64,000 nt of DNA from Mesonia sp008017825. GTDB lineage: Bacteria > Bacteroidota > Bacteroidia > Flavobacteriales > Flavobacteriaceae. Shown piece after piece: positions 35,478 to 45,787 of this stretch. Position 1 is the stretch's first letter, and each line of letters begins with the position of its first letter. A program made the position numbers and the translations under genes. The notes below the pieces were generated by a model, which saw only the letters and a list, made by a program, of their open reading frames with translations, ran no database searches and was not told the origin of the DNA. Where the stretch lies: the NCBI RefSeq assembly GCF_008017825.1, contig NZ_VRLS01000052.1, positions 62,001 to 126,000 of the forward strand. The letters run 5' to 3'.

Positions 35478-37184
35478 TTAGGCCAACATGGTTACTGGAT
35501 TTTCTAAATAACGTTTTAAAGTTTCTAAGAATTTTGCTCCTGTAGCACCATCTACGGTTCTATGATCACAAGCCAAAGTTACTTTCATCGTATTACCAAC
35601 CACAATTTGTCCATCTTTCACTACTGGCTTTTCTACAATAGCACCAACAGATAAAATAGCTGAATTAGGCTGATTAATAATACTGGTAAACTCTGTAATT
35701 CCAAACATCCCTAAGTTAGAAACGGTAAAAGTACTTCCTTCCATTTCTTTAGGTTGCAACTTTTTATTACGCGCCTTTCCTGCGAGATCTTTTACATTTC
35801 CTCCAATTTGAGTCATACTCATTTGGTCAGCAAAATTAAGTACTGGTACTACCAAACCTTCATCTACAGCCACAGCTACTCCTATATGAATATGCTTAGC
35901 AATTTTAGTAGCATCACCTGTCCATTGCGAGTTCACTTGTGGGTGTTTTCTCAATGCAATTGCAGAAGCTTTGATCACCATATCGTTATAAGATACTTTA
36001 GTATCTGGGATCGCATTAATTTGCTTTCGAGAAAGTATAGCGTTTTCCATATTCACTTCTACCGTTAAGTAGTAGTGTGGCGCTGTAAATTTAGATTCTC
36101 CTAAACGTTTAGCTATAGTTTTGCGCATTTGAGAATTTTTAATCTCCTCAAAACTTTCTTCTCCTGCTGGCATATAAGCCTCAACCTTACTTTCATTTTC
36201 GGTTTTAGTAGCAGGTTCTGATTTTGCTTTCGCGGAAGCTTCTTGCTGTTGTGGTTTATGGTTCTCGATATCTTTTTTAACGATACGACCGTTTTCACCA
36301 GAACCTTTTACCTTCCCTAAATCAATACCTTTATCGGCAGCCATTTTTTTAGCTAATGGAGAAGCAAAAATTCTGTCTCCACTTTCATCTTCATGTTGCA
36401 CCTCTGAAGATTCTTTCTCTTCAGAATCACTTTTAGATTCTTTAGCTGAATTGTCTTTTTTACTGCTTGAAGATTTTTGAGCACCTCCACTGTTATTGTT
36501 GAGAACAGCAGAAACATCAGTCCCTTCTGGTCCTATAACAGCTAAAACGGAATCAACTGCAGCAGTTTCACCTTCGGCTACACCAATGTGAAGTAAAGTT
36601 CCTTCATAGAAAGACTCAAACTCCATGGTTGCTTTATCGGTTTCTATTTCGGCTAAAATATCTCCTTCTTCTACCTGATCACCTTCTTGCTTTAACCAAG
36701 TTGCCACGGTACCTTCTTCCATGGTGTCACTTAATCGAGGCATTTTTATAACCTCTACACCTTCTGGAATTTCATTAGTGTCATCATCCTCTGATTTATT
36801 TTCAGATTCTTCTGTCGCTTCTGATTTATCGTTTTCTTTTTCAGATTCCTCTTCCTTTTTAGAAGATTCTTTATCGTCTTTCTTTTCCTCTTTTTTATCC
36901 GCTTTAGCAGAATCATCACCATTGATCAAATCTGAAATATCTTCTCCTTCTTCTCCTATAATTGCTAACAATTGATCTACCGGAGCGGTATCACCTTCAG
37001 CAACCCCAATATGAAGTAAGACTCCCTCATGAAAAGACTCAAACTCCATGGTAGCTTTATCGGTTTCAATCTCAGCAAGAATATCTCCTTCTTCAACTTT
37101 GTCACCTTCTTGCTTAAGCCATTGTGCCACCGTACCTTCTTCCATGGTGTCACTTAATCGAGGCATTTTAATTACTTCTGCCAT
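35478..37184 (-). CDS. pdhC: Pyruvate dehydrogenase E2, dihydrolipoamide acetyltransferase
   Basis: This 568-residue E2 has two lipoyl domains (residues 1-80 and 143-222) with lipoylated Lys43 and Lys184 in ETDKATMEF, an acidic Lys/Glu/Ser linker, a peripheral subunit-binding domain at about 272-308 and a catalytic domain ending with His541 in CDHRTVDG. It transfers acetyl from E1 to CoA. The two lipoyl domains are nearly identical in protein and DNA, indicating recent or homogenised duplication. It follows pdhA by five bases. Confidence 0.96.
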   Translation of the reverse strand: MAEVIKMPRLSDTMEEGTVAQWLKQEGDKVEEGDILAEIETDKATMEFESFHEGVLLHIGVAEGDTAPVDQLLAIIGEEGEDISDLINGDDSAKADKKEEKKDDKESSKKEEESEKENDKSEATEESENKSEDDDTNEIPEGVEVIKMPRLSDTMEEGTVATWLKQEGDQVEEGDILAEIETDKATMEFESFYEGTLLHIGVAEGETAAVDSVLAVIGPEGTDVSAVLNNNSGGAQKSSSSKKDNSAKESKSDSEEKESSEVQHEDESGDRIFASPLAKKMAADKGIDLGKVKGSGENGRIVKKDIENHKPQQQEASAKAKSEPATKTENESKVEAYMPAGEESFEEIKNSQMRKTIAKRLGESKFTAPHYYLTVEVNMENAILSRKQINAIPDTKVSYNDMVIKASAIALRKHPQVNSQWTGDATKIAKHIHIGVAVAVDEGLVVPVLNFADQMSMTQIGGNVKDLAGKARNKKLQPKEMEGSTFTVSNLGMFGITEFTSIINQPNSAILSVGAIVEKPVVKDGQIVVGNTMKVTLACDHRTVDGATGAKFLETLKRYLENPVTMLA

Positions 37185-37189
37185 AAGAA

Positions 37190-38188
37190 TTATATTTTAT
37201 GAGGAGTGAAAGGGTAATCTTCTTGTTCGTAAACCGCATCGTACATCAAACTCGTTGATGGATATTCAGATTCATCTGCGAATTTCTCACATTCGCTTAC
37301 TAAATCTTTTACGCGTTTATCTATCGTTTTTATTTCTTCATCGGTTGCCCAATCGTTCTCTTTAATTTTATCTAAAACTTGAGTAATAGGATCAATTTTT
37401 TGATATTCCTTTACCTCATCTTTAGTTCTATATTTTTGAGCATCACTCATAGAGTGACCTCTATAACGATAAGTTTTTAAGTCTAAAAAAGTAGGTCCTC
37501 CTCCAGTTCTAGCTCTTTCGATAGCTTCATCCATCGCTTCTGCTACTTTTTCTGGATTCATCGCATCTACAGGTCCGCAAGGCATTTCATAGCCTAAACC
37601 TAACTTCCAGATATCTTCGTGGTTAGAAGTTCTCTTTACGGAAGTTCCCATAGCATAACCATTGTTTTCTACACAGAAAACTACTGGTAATTTCCAGTTC
37701 ATTGCCATATTGAAGGCTTCGTGTAAAGTACCTTGTCTTGCAGCTCCATCTCCAAAAAAGGTTAGCGTTACATTATCTCTCTTAAAGTATTTATCTCCAA
37801 AAGCCATTCCTGCACCTAAAGGAATTTGACCACCTACAATACCATGACCACCATAAAAACGGTGTTCTTTAGAAAAAATATGCATAGAACCTCCCAAACC
37901 TTGAGATGTTCCTGTTTTTTTTCCGTAAAGCTCTGCCATTACTCTTCTAGGATCTACGCCCATACCAATAGGCTGAACGTGATTACGGTATGCGGTAATC
38001 ATCCTATCTTTCTCTAAGTCCATCGCATGTAAAGCACCAGCCAAAATTGCTTCTTGACCGTTATATAAGTGCAAAAATCCACGTACTTTTTGTTGAATAT
38101 ATACTTGCGCTAGCTTGTCTTCAAACTTGCGCCAAAACAACATATCTTCATACCATTTAAGGTAAGTTTCTTTGGTGATTTCTCTCAT
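37190..38188 (-). CDS. pdhA: Pyruvate dehydrogenase E1 alpha subunit
   Basis: This 332-residue thiamine-diphosphate-dependent E1 alpha has the TPP motif GDGAARQG at 146-153, closing with ENN at 174-176. The RYRGHSMSD segment, which carries the phosphorylation-loop serines in other E1 alphas, is present. It decarboxylates pyruvate together with an E1 beta encoded elsewhere. It is co-directional with pdhC, and together they form the pdh operon. Confidence 0.95.
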   Translation of the reverse strand: MREITKETYLKWYEDMLFWRKFEDKLAQVYIQQKVRGFLHLYNGQEAILAGALHAMDLEKDRMITAYRNHVQPIGMGVDPRRVMAELYGKKTGTSQGLGGSMHIFSKEHRFYGGHGIVGGQIPLGAGMAFGDKYFKRDNVTLTFFGDGAARQGTLHEAFNMAMNWKLPVVFCVENNGYAMGTSVKRTSNHEDIWKLGLGYEMPCGPVDAMNPEKVAEAMDEAIERARTGGGPTFLDLKTYRYRGHSMSDAQKYRTKDEVKEYQKIDPITQVLDKIKENDWATDEEIKTIDKRVKDLVSECEKFADESEYPSTSLMYDAVYEQEDYPFTPHKI

Positions 38189-38285
38189 GAAAATTTAATT
38201 TTATCGCTAAGCCATTTTTAGCGAGAAGCAAAAATAATATAATAACTACTAAAGGAAAAACACTTTAGTGCTTTATAATTTAAAA

Positions 38286-38768
38286 TTACAAAAAACTTGC
38301 ATCAAAAGCCAAAGGTAAGAGGTCTAACAATGCTTTTGCTTTGATTACATTTCCTTTTTCCCCCATAAAATAAATTTCTATAGGCTGTTGTTGCTTTACC
38401 TCATATTCTGCTATAGCTTGCCTACAAGCACCACAAGGAGGTGTGGGTTGTGTAATTACCTTTTGTGGTGATTTTACACATATAGCCATAGAATTAATTT
38501 TTTTGTTGGGATGCTGAGAACCAGCATAGTAAATTGCTGTACGCTCTGCACACAAACCTGAAGGGTAAGCAGCATTTTCTTGATTACTTCCCGTTACTAT
38601 GGTATTGTCGTCGAGTCGTAAAGCTGCTCCCACTAAAAAATTAGAATAAGGAGCATAAGCTTTTTCTCTTATTTTTTGAGCCTCCATCATTAAGGCTTGA
38701 GCATCTTTTGGTAATTCATCAATCGATTCAAAAACCTGAACGGTCGTTATAATTTTCTTTTCTTTCAT
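38286..38768 (-). CDS. cdd: Cytidine deaminase
   Basis: This 160-residue homotetrameric-type cytidine deaminase has CAE at 73-75 (zinc ligand Cys73 and catalytic Glu75) and PCGACRQ at 111-117 (ligands Cys112 and Cys115). It hydrolyses cytidine or deoxycytidine to the uridine form for pyrimidine salvage. The N-terminus carries about 20 extra residues relative to the minimal enzyme. Confidence 0.94.
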   Translation of the reverse strand: MKEKKIITTVQVFESIDELPKDAQALMMEAQKIREKAYAPYSNFLVGAALRLDDNTIVTGSNQENAAYPSGLCAERTAIYYAGSQHPNKKINSMAICVKSPQKVITQPTPPCGACRQAIAEYEVKQQQPIEIYFMGEKGNVIKAKALLDLLPLAFDASFL

Positions 38769-38801
38769 TACACTTTTTTAGGCGGAACAATATAAAGCAA
38801 A

Positions 38802-38829
38802 AAAATGCCGAATTGTAATTCGGCATTTT
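38802..38829 (-). terminator. Terminator of porV
   Basis: AAAATGCCGAATT pairs with AATTCGGCATTTT around two bases, so at least eleven pairs form with a small loop. A T-rich tail follows on the minus strand. It ends the porU-porV unit before cdd. Confidence 0.85.
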
Positions 38830-38851
38830 AAAACTATCTTAAAGAATGTTA

Positions 38852-40024
38852 TTAATATTCACTGTAATCTTCTCCAAAATTGAACGATAAACTAAATCTT
38901 AAAGTTCCTTCTAATGGATTAGCAACTGCTTTTGAAGTTGAAAATAAGTAAGAAACATCTATTTGTGTAATTGAATATTTAAAACCTGCTCCTAAGGTTA
39001 AGAATTTTCTAAATCCTTTTTCTTCACTTTCATTAAAATACCCTAAACGAAAAGCAAAACTATCTTCATACCAATACTCTGCTCCTAACGACCAAGTAAT
39101 TTCTTTTAGCTCTTCACTAAATCCATCTGGTGCATCTCCCCAAGAAGAGAAAACTGCCCCAAAAGAACTTTCATTATACCAATCATCTTCAGCATTAATT
39201 AAATTATCTCCATTAGAATCGCTCGGTGTTGGCACTAATAATTTATTAAATTCTCCATAAGCTCCAATAGTATTAGAAGCATCTAGAATAAAATCGAATC
39301 CTGCTCCAGCTTTAAAATTAGTCGGAATAAAATTTTCTGAACCAGCATCATCATATTTAAGTTTTGGACCAATATTAGAAATATTAACTCCCCCTCTCCA
39401 ACGACCGTTGAAATCGCTATAAGCAATTTCTTCACTTTGGTAAAAAGCAGAAATATCTACTCCAAAAGAATTAGCAGCACTTGCATCTCCATTAATCCCT
39501 GGTATTTTTAAATCTGAACGAATATAACGCCCTGTTACTGCCATCGAAATCTCTTCTCCTAGACGCAAGGCATAAGAAACATCAAGACCTAATTCATTAG
39601 GCTCAACTACTCTTGGTGCTTGATCTGGTGTTTCTCTTAACTCGATTTCACCTTGACCAAAATAACGCAAACTAGCAGATACTGCACTACGTTCACTAAA
39701 GCGATTATAGTAAGTTAATACTCCTAAATTAATATCGGTTACTAACTCTCTTAAATAAGGAACGTAAGAAAGTCCCACCCCTTGTTGTTTTTCCGCGAAA
39801 GCATATTTTGCTGGATTCCATTGTTGAGAGTAAGCATCTACCGGTGTAGCCACCCCTTGATCCCCTAAACCAGACGCTCGAGCATCTCCAGAGATTAACA
39901 AAAACGGAACACCTGTAGTAATTACTCGGTCTGAAATACCAGGGGCTTCAGTTTCACTTTGTGCGTTTGCTTTGTAACTAAATAATGTAATAGCTCCTAA
40001 AAGGAATATTGTTATCTTTTTCAT
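38852..40024 (-). CDS. porV: Type IX secretion outer-membrane protein PorV
   Basis: This 390-residue outer-membrane beta-barrel of the FadL-like type has a signal peptide ending KANAQ. The mature start is followed by the family hallmark VPFLLISGDARASGLGDQGVA and QQWNPAKYAFAE. PorV shuttles T9SS cargo from the translocon to the PorU attachment complex. It lies 42 bases downstream of porU in the conserved order. It should serve the sorting-domain proteins at the right end of this window. Confidence 0.94.
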   Translation of the reverse strand: MKKITIFLLGAITLFSYKANAQSETEAPGISDRVITTGVPFLLISGDARASGLGDQGVATPVDAYSQQWNPAKYAFAEKQQGVGLSYVPYLRELVTDINLGVLTYYNRFSERSAVSASLRYFGQGEIELRETPDQAPRVVEPNELGLDVSYALRLGEEISMAVTGRYIRSDLKIPGINGDASAANSFGVDISAFYQSEEIAYSDFNGRWRGGVNISNIGPKLKYDDAGSENFIPTNFKAGAGFDFILDASNTIGAYGEFNKLLVPTPSDSNGDNLINAEDDWYNESSFGAVFSSWGDAPDGFSEELKEITWSLGAEYWYEDSFAFRLGYFNESEEKGFRKFLTLGAGFKYSITQIDVSYLFSTSKAVANPLEGTLRFSLSFNFGEDYSEY

Positions 40025-40065
40025 ATGATTTCTTAAATGTTTGCAAATATATAGTTTTATTCGAG

Positions 40066-43000
40066 TTATAGAATAACCAGCTTTTCAAATTTCTCTACTT
40101 TCTTATTGGTTAGCATAGATTTAACCGTTAATTTATAAATATACACTCCTTTTCCTATCGCATCTCCAAAGTCATCTTTTCCATTCCAGGTGATTTCTCT
40201 AGATAAAAACCCTTTCGTATTTATTTGTTGGTTTCTCGTCCAAACCACTTTACCGGTAACGGTAAATACCTGTACTTGCACATCTAATAGCTCAAAAGGT
40301 CTGTTGTGGTTAAACCAAAACTCTGTATAATTATGGAATGGATTAGGATAATTTAAAACGTTGGTGATTTTTAAATCTTCATCTCCCGCAACCACAAATT
40401 GAATTTCTGCTGTGCTAGAATTATTATAAACATCCCAGGCTTTAAAAGTAAGTGTATGTAACCCCTCTTCTAAATCTCTCAATTTATAATTTACATTTCC
40501 GCGCATATAATCATCGAGCTCGGTTTCATAATAATCATTGACCACAAAAGGGTTTGTCTCATCGCCATCCAATATTGCTACCAAATCGTGACCTATACCA
40601 CTGGCCGTATTTATTCCATTTTCATCTTCTAACTTTGCTAATAAAAATGGTGATGAGTTAGTCACTCCGCCAGACACAAAACTTTCATCATTCATATAAA
40701 GTTTTATTTGAGGTCCTATATTATCCTCTGGAGCATCTTCATTAATACCCCCTACTAAAATGTCATTATTATACCCTTTATTATCCTCTAACTCATTTTC
40801 TTTTTCAGCATAAAAGCTAATTCGACCATTCCCTACAGGAATTGCTATGTCTTTTGGGACTACAAAATCGAATTCAAATTTACCGTTGGTTACCGAGGCT
40901 CTTCCCCTAAAAATAATTTCACCTAACGTAGTGAAATCCATAACTAAAAGGTTATTATTACTATCGGATGTACCATCATTTCCTAAAGTTTGCCTGTCTA
41001 TTCTTTTATCAAAAATTATGGTAGATAATTCTCCATTATAATTAGTCAAAACCCCACCTCCTGGATTTACCACCTCTCCAGCTACTTTAACGTAATCTAA
41101 TGCTTTAAGTGTATCAATAGATTGCGAAATAGGCACATCATTTATAGCTGTTAAATTAATTTGAGGATCTGGCAGTTGAAGTTTCATCGCAGGGTCGCCC
41201 ATATAAAAAATAACCCTTCCCCCTCCTCCAAGAGTATTTTTTCCTTTTCTTACGGCTTCAGCAATACTGTCGTCTCCTCCACTATAATTAAATAAGAAAG
41301 GAGCAAAATCATTATTGAAAGTCACCCCTGTAGTTACACCTATAGAACGGGTCGTGGTCACCATCGCTACCGACCCTCCTTTTTCTTTAAAAAGATTTAC
41401 CTCTCCTGGGGAAAGCCTTAACGGATTATCAAAACGTGTGAAATCACAGGTTACAGTTATAAATAGGTTGTATTTATTTTCATTCTGCCAACTTTCTATA
41501 TCTTGAATAGTAACCAGACGTTCTGAAGCTAATCCATTTTCGTTCCCATGACCCAAATAATTAATTACACTTGTACCCACCTCTACGGCATTCGCTATTT
41601 CCTCATTTACCTGAGGGTACCTAAAGCCACCCGAGCTAGAAACTTGCTCATAAGCATCACTATGTATTTTCTTTACATTAATAAAAGGTTTATTTGCGGA
41701 AATATCATCCCCCAAAGCATCTAATTGCACCTGTAAGCCATATCCCCCAGAACCCGATTCATCGGCATCATCTGAAATCAAGACAAAATTATTACGCCAA
41801 CTCCCATAGGACTCTGCATCCTCGTAACCTATAATTTTATCTACCCATATTTTTCCAAGCTCCGGTGTATCCGCTAAAATTCTTCCTACGGCAATATCTA
41901 ATTTATCCTGGGAGATCATATTACCTTCTTGAGGATCCATCATCCCAAAAAAATCATCTGATGCCGCTGAAGATGTACTCACTCCAAGACTATATAAATT
42001 TTGAAATGTAGGTACAATATTATTGTTATTCTCTAATCTATTTTTATAATCTACGGATGCATCGCCAAAAAGTCCTAAATATTTAATACGCTTAGCCGGA
42101 CTAGAAGCATTGTCATATATATACTTTACAAAATTCCGAATAGCTCCAATATCTTGTTTACCTGAATTAAATTCTGTATAAATATCATCCACCAACACTA
42201 CTTTTACCGCTAACCCATCACGATCTTTACGGAATTGAGCTAAACGATTAGCTTGATTCAATAAATCTTGATTAGTCACAATCAAATAATCTAAATCTTG
42301 AAAATTACCTTGACTATCTCTAAACACATTCCCTTTTAAGTTAACATTTGCTACGGATGCATCTGCCTCTTTGAGTGGAGTATATAAATCGTTATCTGAA
42401 ATAGCAACATACTCTCTTCTCTCCCCCATCACAGCCTTAAAATTTAAAGTATTAGCATTTTGTGAATTAGAAATAGACTTTACATTATCTCTGTTAGTAA
42501 TATCCCAGATTTGTGAAATAGACCCAGTATTTTGAATTACATACTCTCCAATTCCCGAGGTAGTCGCTGCATCATTATAAGTAAATTGCATCTGGGTGTT
42601 ATCCGCAATTAATGAACGTTTAGCCTGAACCCGCAAAAAATCTAAATAAGCTAAACTAGAAGGGTTCCCCGAATTATTATAAACTAAGTCTATCGTAATT
42701 TCGTCCCCACTTACATTTATTACTTCATTAATAGCAGAACTTCTTCCGTAAATATCATCACTAATCGTAGAAAAATTTAGATCAATTAAACTTTGCCCGT
42801 TAACTGAAACATTCATCATGGTAGAACTTTCGGAAGCCGCAACCACATTACCTATAATTTGTACGGGTTCTGAGGTTACAAGATTTTTAAATGTAAACTC
42901 ATAAGATTTCTCATTCTCGACATCAAAGCGATCTCCAAACCATTTTCTTCCAGCTTTAGCTATACTATATTCATCAACTTCATACACTTGCTCATCATCA

Positions 43001-43845
43001 AAAGTATTGATGTTCACTTGCGCACTACCTGTAGGTGCTATATAACCAGAAACCCGCAATCCATTATTTCCGCCAGAGGTTATATAATAGTAAGAGCGAT
43101 CTGCATACAAATTCTGTGTAGTTTCATTTTCATCACTCCATTTATTATGCACAGCAGTTCCGTAGAATAAAATATAATCGCCTCCATCAAAACTACCGTC
43201 TTCCCCCCCTATAACCTGAATAGAGATTTGTGGAATATCATAAAATTCATTTTCATTATTTCTTAACGGAAGCATTTCTCCTCCATGTCCATATATTTTT
43301 ATAGAATTAGGATTAGATAAATCAACCCCGAGACTATTTAAAAAGGTTTTAGAAAGTTTATACACTCCCGTTTTCGGCACATAAAATCTAGCCCATTCCC
43401 CAGAAGCTAGAACAGAATTAGATATCGAAGGCGTGTTGGAAACAGATGATGGCCGACCAGACAACTTAGTGTAAGAAATCGTAATAGAAGAAATTCGTTT
43501 TATTTGACCGTTTTGATTCACTAAAGGATTTACAGAAGCTACAAAATAACTATCATCTCTAGCTATAGAATTTACAAGCTTCACTTTTGGAACGGACGGG
43601 ATTAATTTCTTATCTATCCTATTCAAATCTATTTTTTCATTAGACTCATAGGATACACTTTTAACTTGGTAGTTATTAATAGATCCATTTTCTTTCCATT
43701 GATAATTGTAAGTCATTTGCTTAGCGTCATCATCAATTGAAAAATTTGATTTTTCTTGAAAATCATCTGGTATTAAAATAGTTCTTTCTTGGGCAGAAAC
43801 TGCTATAGTACCAATCAAAAATAAAATGTAGAAATACTTCATCAT
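40066..43845 (-). CDS. porU: Type IX secretion system sortase PorU
   Basis: This 1259-residue C25-family cysteine protease cuts the C-terminal sorting domains of T9SS cargo and transfers them to the surface lipopolysaccharide anchor. A signal peptide ends SAQ. The catalytic His is near residue 766 (YLGHGNENG) and the Cys near 800 (VTCDFTRFD). The protein ends with its own CTD-like domain (NYPNPFHNYTEFWF to KLVIL). Consecutive TTG, ATG, ATG codons open the frame; I take the first ATG. Confidence 0.94.
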   Translation of the reverse strand: MMKYFYILFLIGTIAVSAQERTILIPDDFQEKSNFSIDDDAKQMTYNYQWKENGSINNYQVKSVSYESNEKIDLNRIDKKLIPSVPKVKLVNSIARDDSYFVASVNPLVNQNGQIKRISSITISYTKLSGRPSSVSNTPSISNSVLASGEWARFYVPKTGVYKLSKTFLNSLGVDLSNPNSIKIYGHGGEMLPLRNNENEFYDIPQISIQVIGGEDGSFDGGDYILFYGTAVHNKWSDENETTQNLYADRSYYYITSGGNNGLRVSGYIAPTGSAQVNINTFDDEQVYEVDEYSIAKAGRKWFGDRFDVENEKSYEFTFKNLVTSEPVQIIGNVVAASESSTMMNVSVNGQSLIDLNFSTISDDIYGRSSAINEVINVSGDEITIDLVYNNSGNPSSLAYLDFLRVQAKRSLIADNTQMQFTYNDAATTSGIGEYVIQNTGSISQIWDITNRDNVKSISNSQNANTLNFKAVMGERREYVAISDNDLYTPLKEADASVANVNLKGNVFRDSQGNFQDLDYLIVTNQDLLNQANRLAQFRKDRDGLAVKVVLVDDIYTEFNSGKQDIGAIRNFVKYIYDNASSPAKRIKYLGLFGDASVDYKNRLENNNNIVPTFQNLYSLGVSTSSAASDDFFGMMDPQEGNMISQDKLDIAVGRILADTPELGKIWVDKIIGYEDAESYGSWRNNFVLISDDADESGSGGYGLQVQLDALGDDISANKPFINVKKIHSDAYEQVSSSGGFRYPQVNEEIANAVEVGTSVINYLGHGNENGLASERLVTIQDIESWQNENKYNLFITVTCDFTRFDNPLRLSPGEVNLFKEKGGSVAMVTTTRSIGVTTGVTFNNDFAPFLFNYSGGDDSIAEAVRKGKNTLGGGGRVIFYMGDPAMKLQLPDPQINLTAINDVPISQSIDTLKALDYVKVAGEVVNPGGGVLTNYNGELSTIIFDKRIDRQTLGNDGTSDSNNNLLVMDFTTLGEIIFRGRASVTNGKFEFDFVVPKDIAIPVGNGRISFYAEKENELEDNKGYNNDILVGGINEDAPEDNIGPQIKLYMNDESFVSGGVTNSSPFLLAKLEDENGINTASGIGHDLVAILDGDETNPFVVNDYYETELDDYMRGNVNYKLRDLEEGLHTLTFKAWDVYNNSSTAEIQFVVAGDEDLKITNVLNYPNPFHNYTEFWFNHNRPFELLDVQVQVFTVTGKVVWTRNQQINTKGFLSREITWNGKDDFGDAIGKGVYIYKLTVKSMLTNKKVEKFEKLVIL

Positions 43846-44057
43846 CAAATTAAACGTTAAATATATTATTGTAGTATATTTACAGCTTTCAAAAATATAT
43901 TAAATAATCAACATACGATTCTTAAGCTTTAGGCGTTTATCTATTTAAGAATTACGCAAAAAAAAGTAATATATCTGCTAAATTTTCAAAACAAACTTGT
44001 TAATTTCACGTTAATTACTATATTGCAAGCCCAAAATATTTACAAACTTACTGTGAT

Positions 44058-45719
44058 ATGAGATTAAAAACTGTTTTTAAATCAATCTTTTTAATTGCTA
44101 TAACTGCTTCTTTTACGGCATGTAACAACTCTGAAGATTACAAAGACAATTCCCGTGCAACCGGATGGAGGCTCGATGGAAAAGATGGTAATTTAAAATA
44201 CAAAACCGACTACGACGAGCAAGAAACCGGACCTGGTTTAGTATTCGTAGAAGGAGGAACTTTTACAATGGGTAAAGTTCAAGATGATGTAATGCATGAT
44301 TGGAACAACACGCCAACTCAACAGCACGTACAGTCTTTTTATATGGACGAAACAGAGGTGACTAACCGTATGTATCTTCAATATTTAGATTGGTTAAAGT
44401 ACACTTTCGACCCAACCGAAGAAAAATATAGAAATATTTATTACGGTGCTTTACCAGATACTTTAGTATGGAGAAATAGATTAGGTTATAATGAAACTAT
44501 GACCAATAATTACCTTCGTCACCCAGCCTATCAAAACTATCCTGTTGTAGGTGTTAACTGGATTCAAGCTACAGAATTTAGTAAATGGAGAACAGACCGT
44601 GTCAATGAAATGGTTTTGGAGGAGAAAGGTTACACAGCAAAAGGAGCAAGGTTTAAAGCTGACCCAGCCTCAACATTCAACTCAGAAACGTACATCAACG
44701 CTCCGTCTAAAGTTTATGGAGGTAACGATTCTTTAACTAAAGGAGGAAGAGCTTCAGCAAGACTTGTAGAGGTTGTAGATCAAGATTCTACTCACAACTA
44801 TGTACAACGTAAAGATGGTGTATTATTACCAGCTTACAGACTACCAACCGAGGCAGAGTGGGAATACGCAGCCTTAGGAATGTCTTCAGTAAGAGAGTAC
44901 AACAAATATAGAGGTAGAAAAAAATATCCTTGGGATGGACAATACACTAGAGATGGTGGTCGAAGAAAAAGAGGAGATCAGCTAGCTAACTTTAAGCAAG
45001 GTGATGGAGATTACGGTGGAATCGCTGGATGGTCTGATGATGGAGCAGATATTACTGCTGAAATCAAATCTTACTCTCCAAACGATTTTGGAATCTACGA
45101 TATGGCAGGTAATGTTGCCGAGTGGGTTGCCGATGTTTACCGACCAATTGTAGATGATGAGTTTAATGACTTTAACTACTATAGAGGTAACGTTTATACT
45201 AAAAATGCGATCAATAAAGATGGTACGGTGAAAATTGTACAATCAGACAGCATTATTTTTGACACATTAAGCAATGGTAGTATTATTGCAAGAGCTCTAC
45301 CTGGAGAAATCGCACAAGAACCAGTAACCTCTGAAGATACTTACTTAAGAACTCAATTCTCAAAAAGTGACAATAGAGACTTTAGAGATGGTGATGTTAG
45401 CTCAAGTAGAGATTACTCTGAAAGTGATAAAACTAGAATGTACAACTCTCCTCAACATAAAGTAAATGTACAAAAAGACAGTACTGGTAACGCTACTGGA
45501 TTGGATAGACAATATGATACAGACGCTAACAGAACTACCTTAATTGATAATGAAGTTAGAGTTTATAAAGGAGGTTCTTGGAGAGATCGAGCTTATTGGT
45601 TAGATCCTGCACAAAGAAGATATTTCCCACAAGATATGGCTACAGATTATATCGGGTTTAGAAATGCAATGTCTAGAGTAGGTTCTAAATCTCAAAAAGG
45701 GAAAAGAGCTAGAGACTAA
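44058..45719 (+). CDS. gldJ: Gliding motility lipoprotein GldJ
   Basis: This 553-residue lipoprotein (lipobox FTAC, Cys22) has an FGE-sulfatase-like fold, visible in LVFVEGGTFTMG, FYMDETEVTNRMYLQYL, PVVGVNWIQATEF, YRLPTEAEWEYAA and VYKGGSWRDRAYW. GldJ is needed for gliding and for T9SS function and stability. It is divergent from porU, as in Flavobacterium. It is not an active sulfatase-modifying enzyme as far as is known. Confidence 0.94.
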   Translation: MRLKTVFKSIFLIAITASFTACNNSEDYKDNSRATGWRLDGKDGNLKYKTDYDEQETGPGLVFVEGGTFTMGKVQDDVMHDWNNTPTQQHVQSFYMDETEVTNRMYLQYLDWLKYTFDPTEEKYRNIYYGALPDTLVWRNRLGYNETMTNNYLRHPAYQNYPVVGVNWIQATEFSKWRTDRVNEMVLEEKGYTAKGARFKADPASTFNSETYINAPSKVYGGNDSLTKGGRASARLVEVVDQDSTHNYVQRKDGVLLPAYRLPTEAEWEYAALGMSSVREYNKYRGRKKYPWDGQYTRDGGRRKRGDQLANFKQGDGDYGGIAGWSDDGADITAEIKSYSPNDFGIYDMAGNVAEWVADVYRPIVDDEFNDFNYYRGNVYTKNAINKDGTVKIVQSDSIIFDTLSNGSIIARALPGEIAQEPVTSEDTYLRTQFSKSDNRDFRDGDVSSSRDYSESDKTRMYNSPQHKVNVQKDSTGNATGLDRQYDTDANRTTLIDNEVRVYKGGSWRDRAYWLDPAQRRYFPQDMATDYIGFRNAMSRVGSKSQKGKRARD

Positions 45720-45741
45720 TTATATTATTTACACATATCAC

Positions 45742-45776
45742 AAAAAGCCCTTTCCTCACGAAAGGGCTTTTTTTTA
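45742..45776 (+). terminator. Terminator of gldJ
   Basis: AAAGCCCTTTC pairs with GAAAGGGCTTT around a short loop and is followed by a T run, directly after the gldJ stop. Confidence 0.9.
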
Positions 45777-45787
45777 CCTTTCATTCT

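Noticed and set aside
36721..36975. A Ser-rich 84-residue frame antisense to pdhC
   Set aside because: It is the complement of the Lys/Glu/Asp linker codons in pdhC, so it is a composition shadow.
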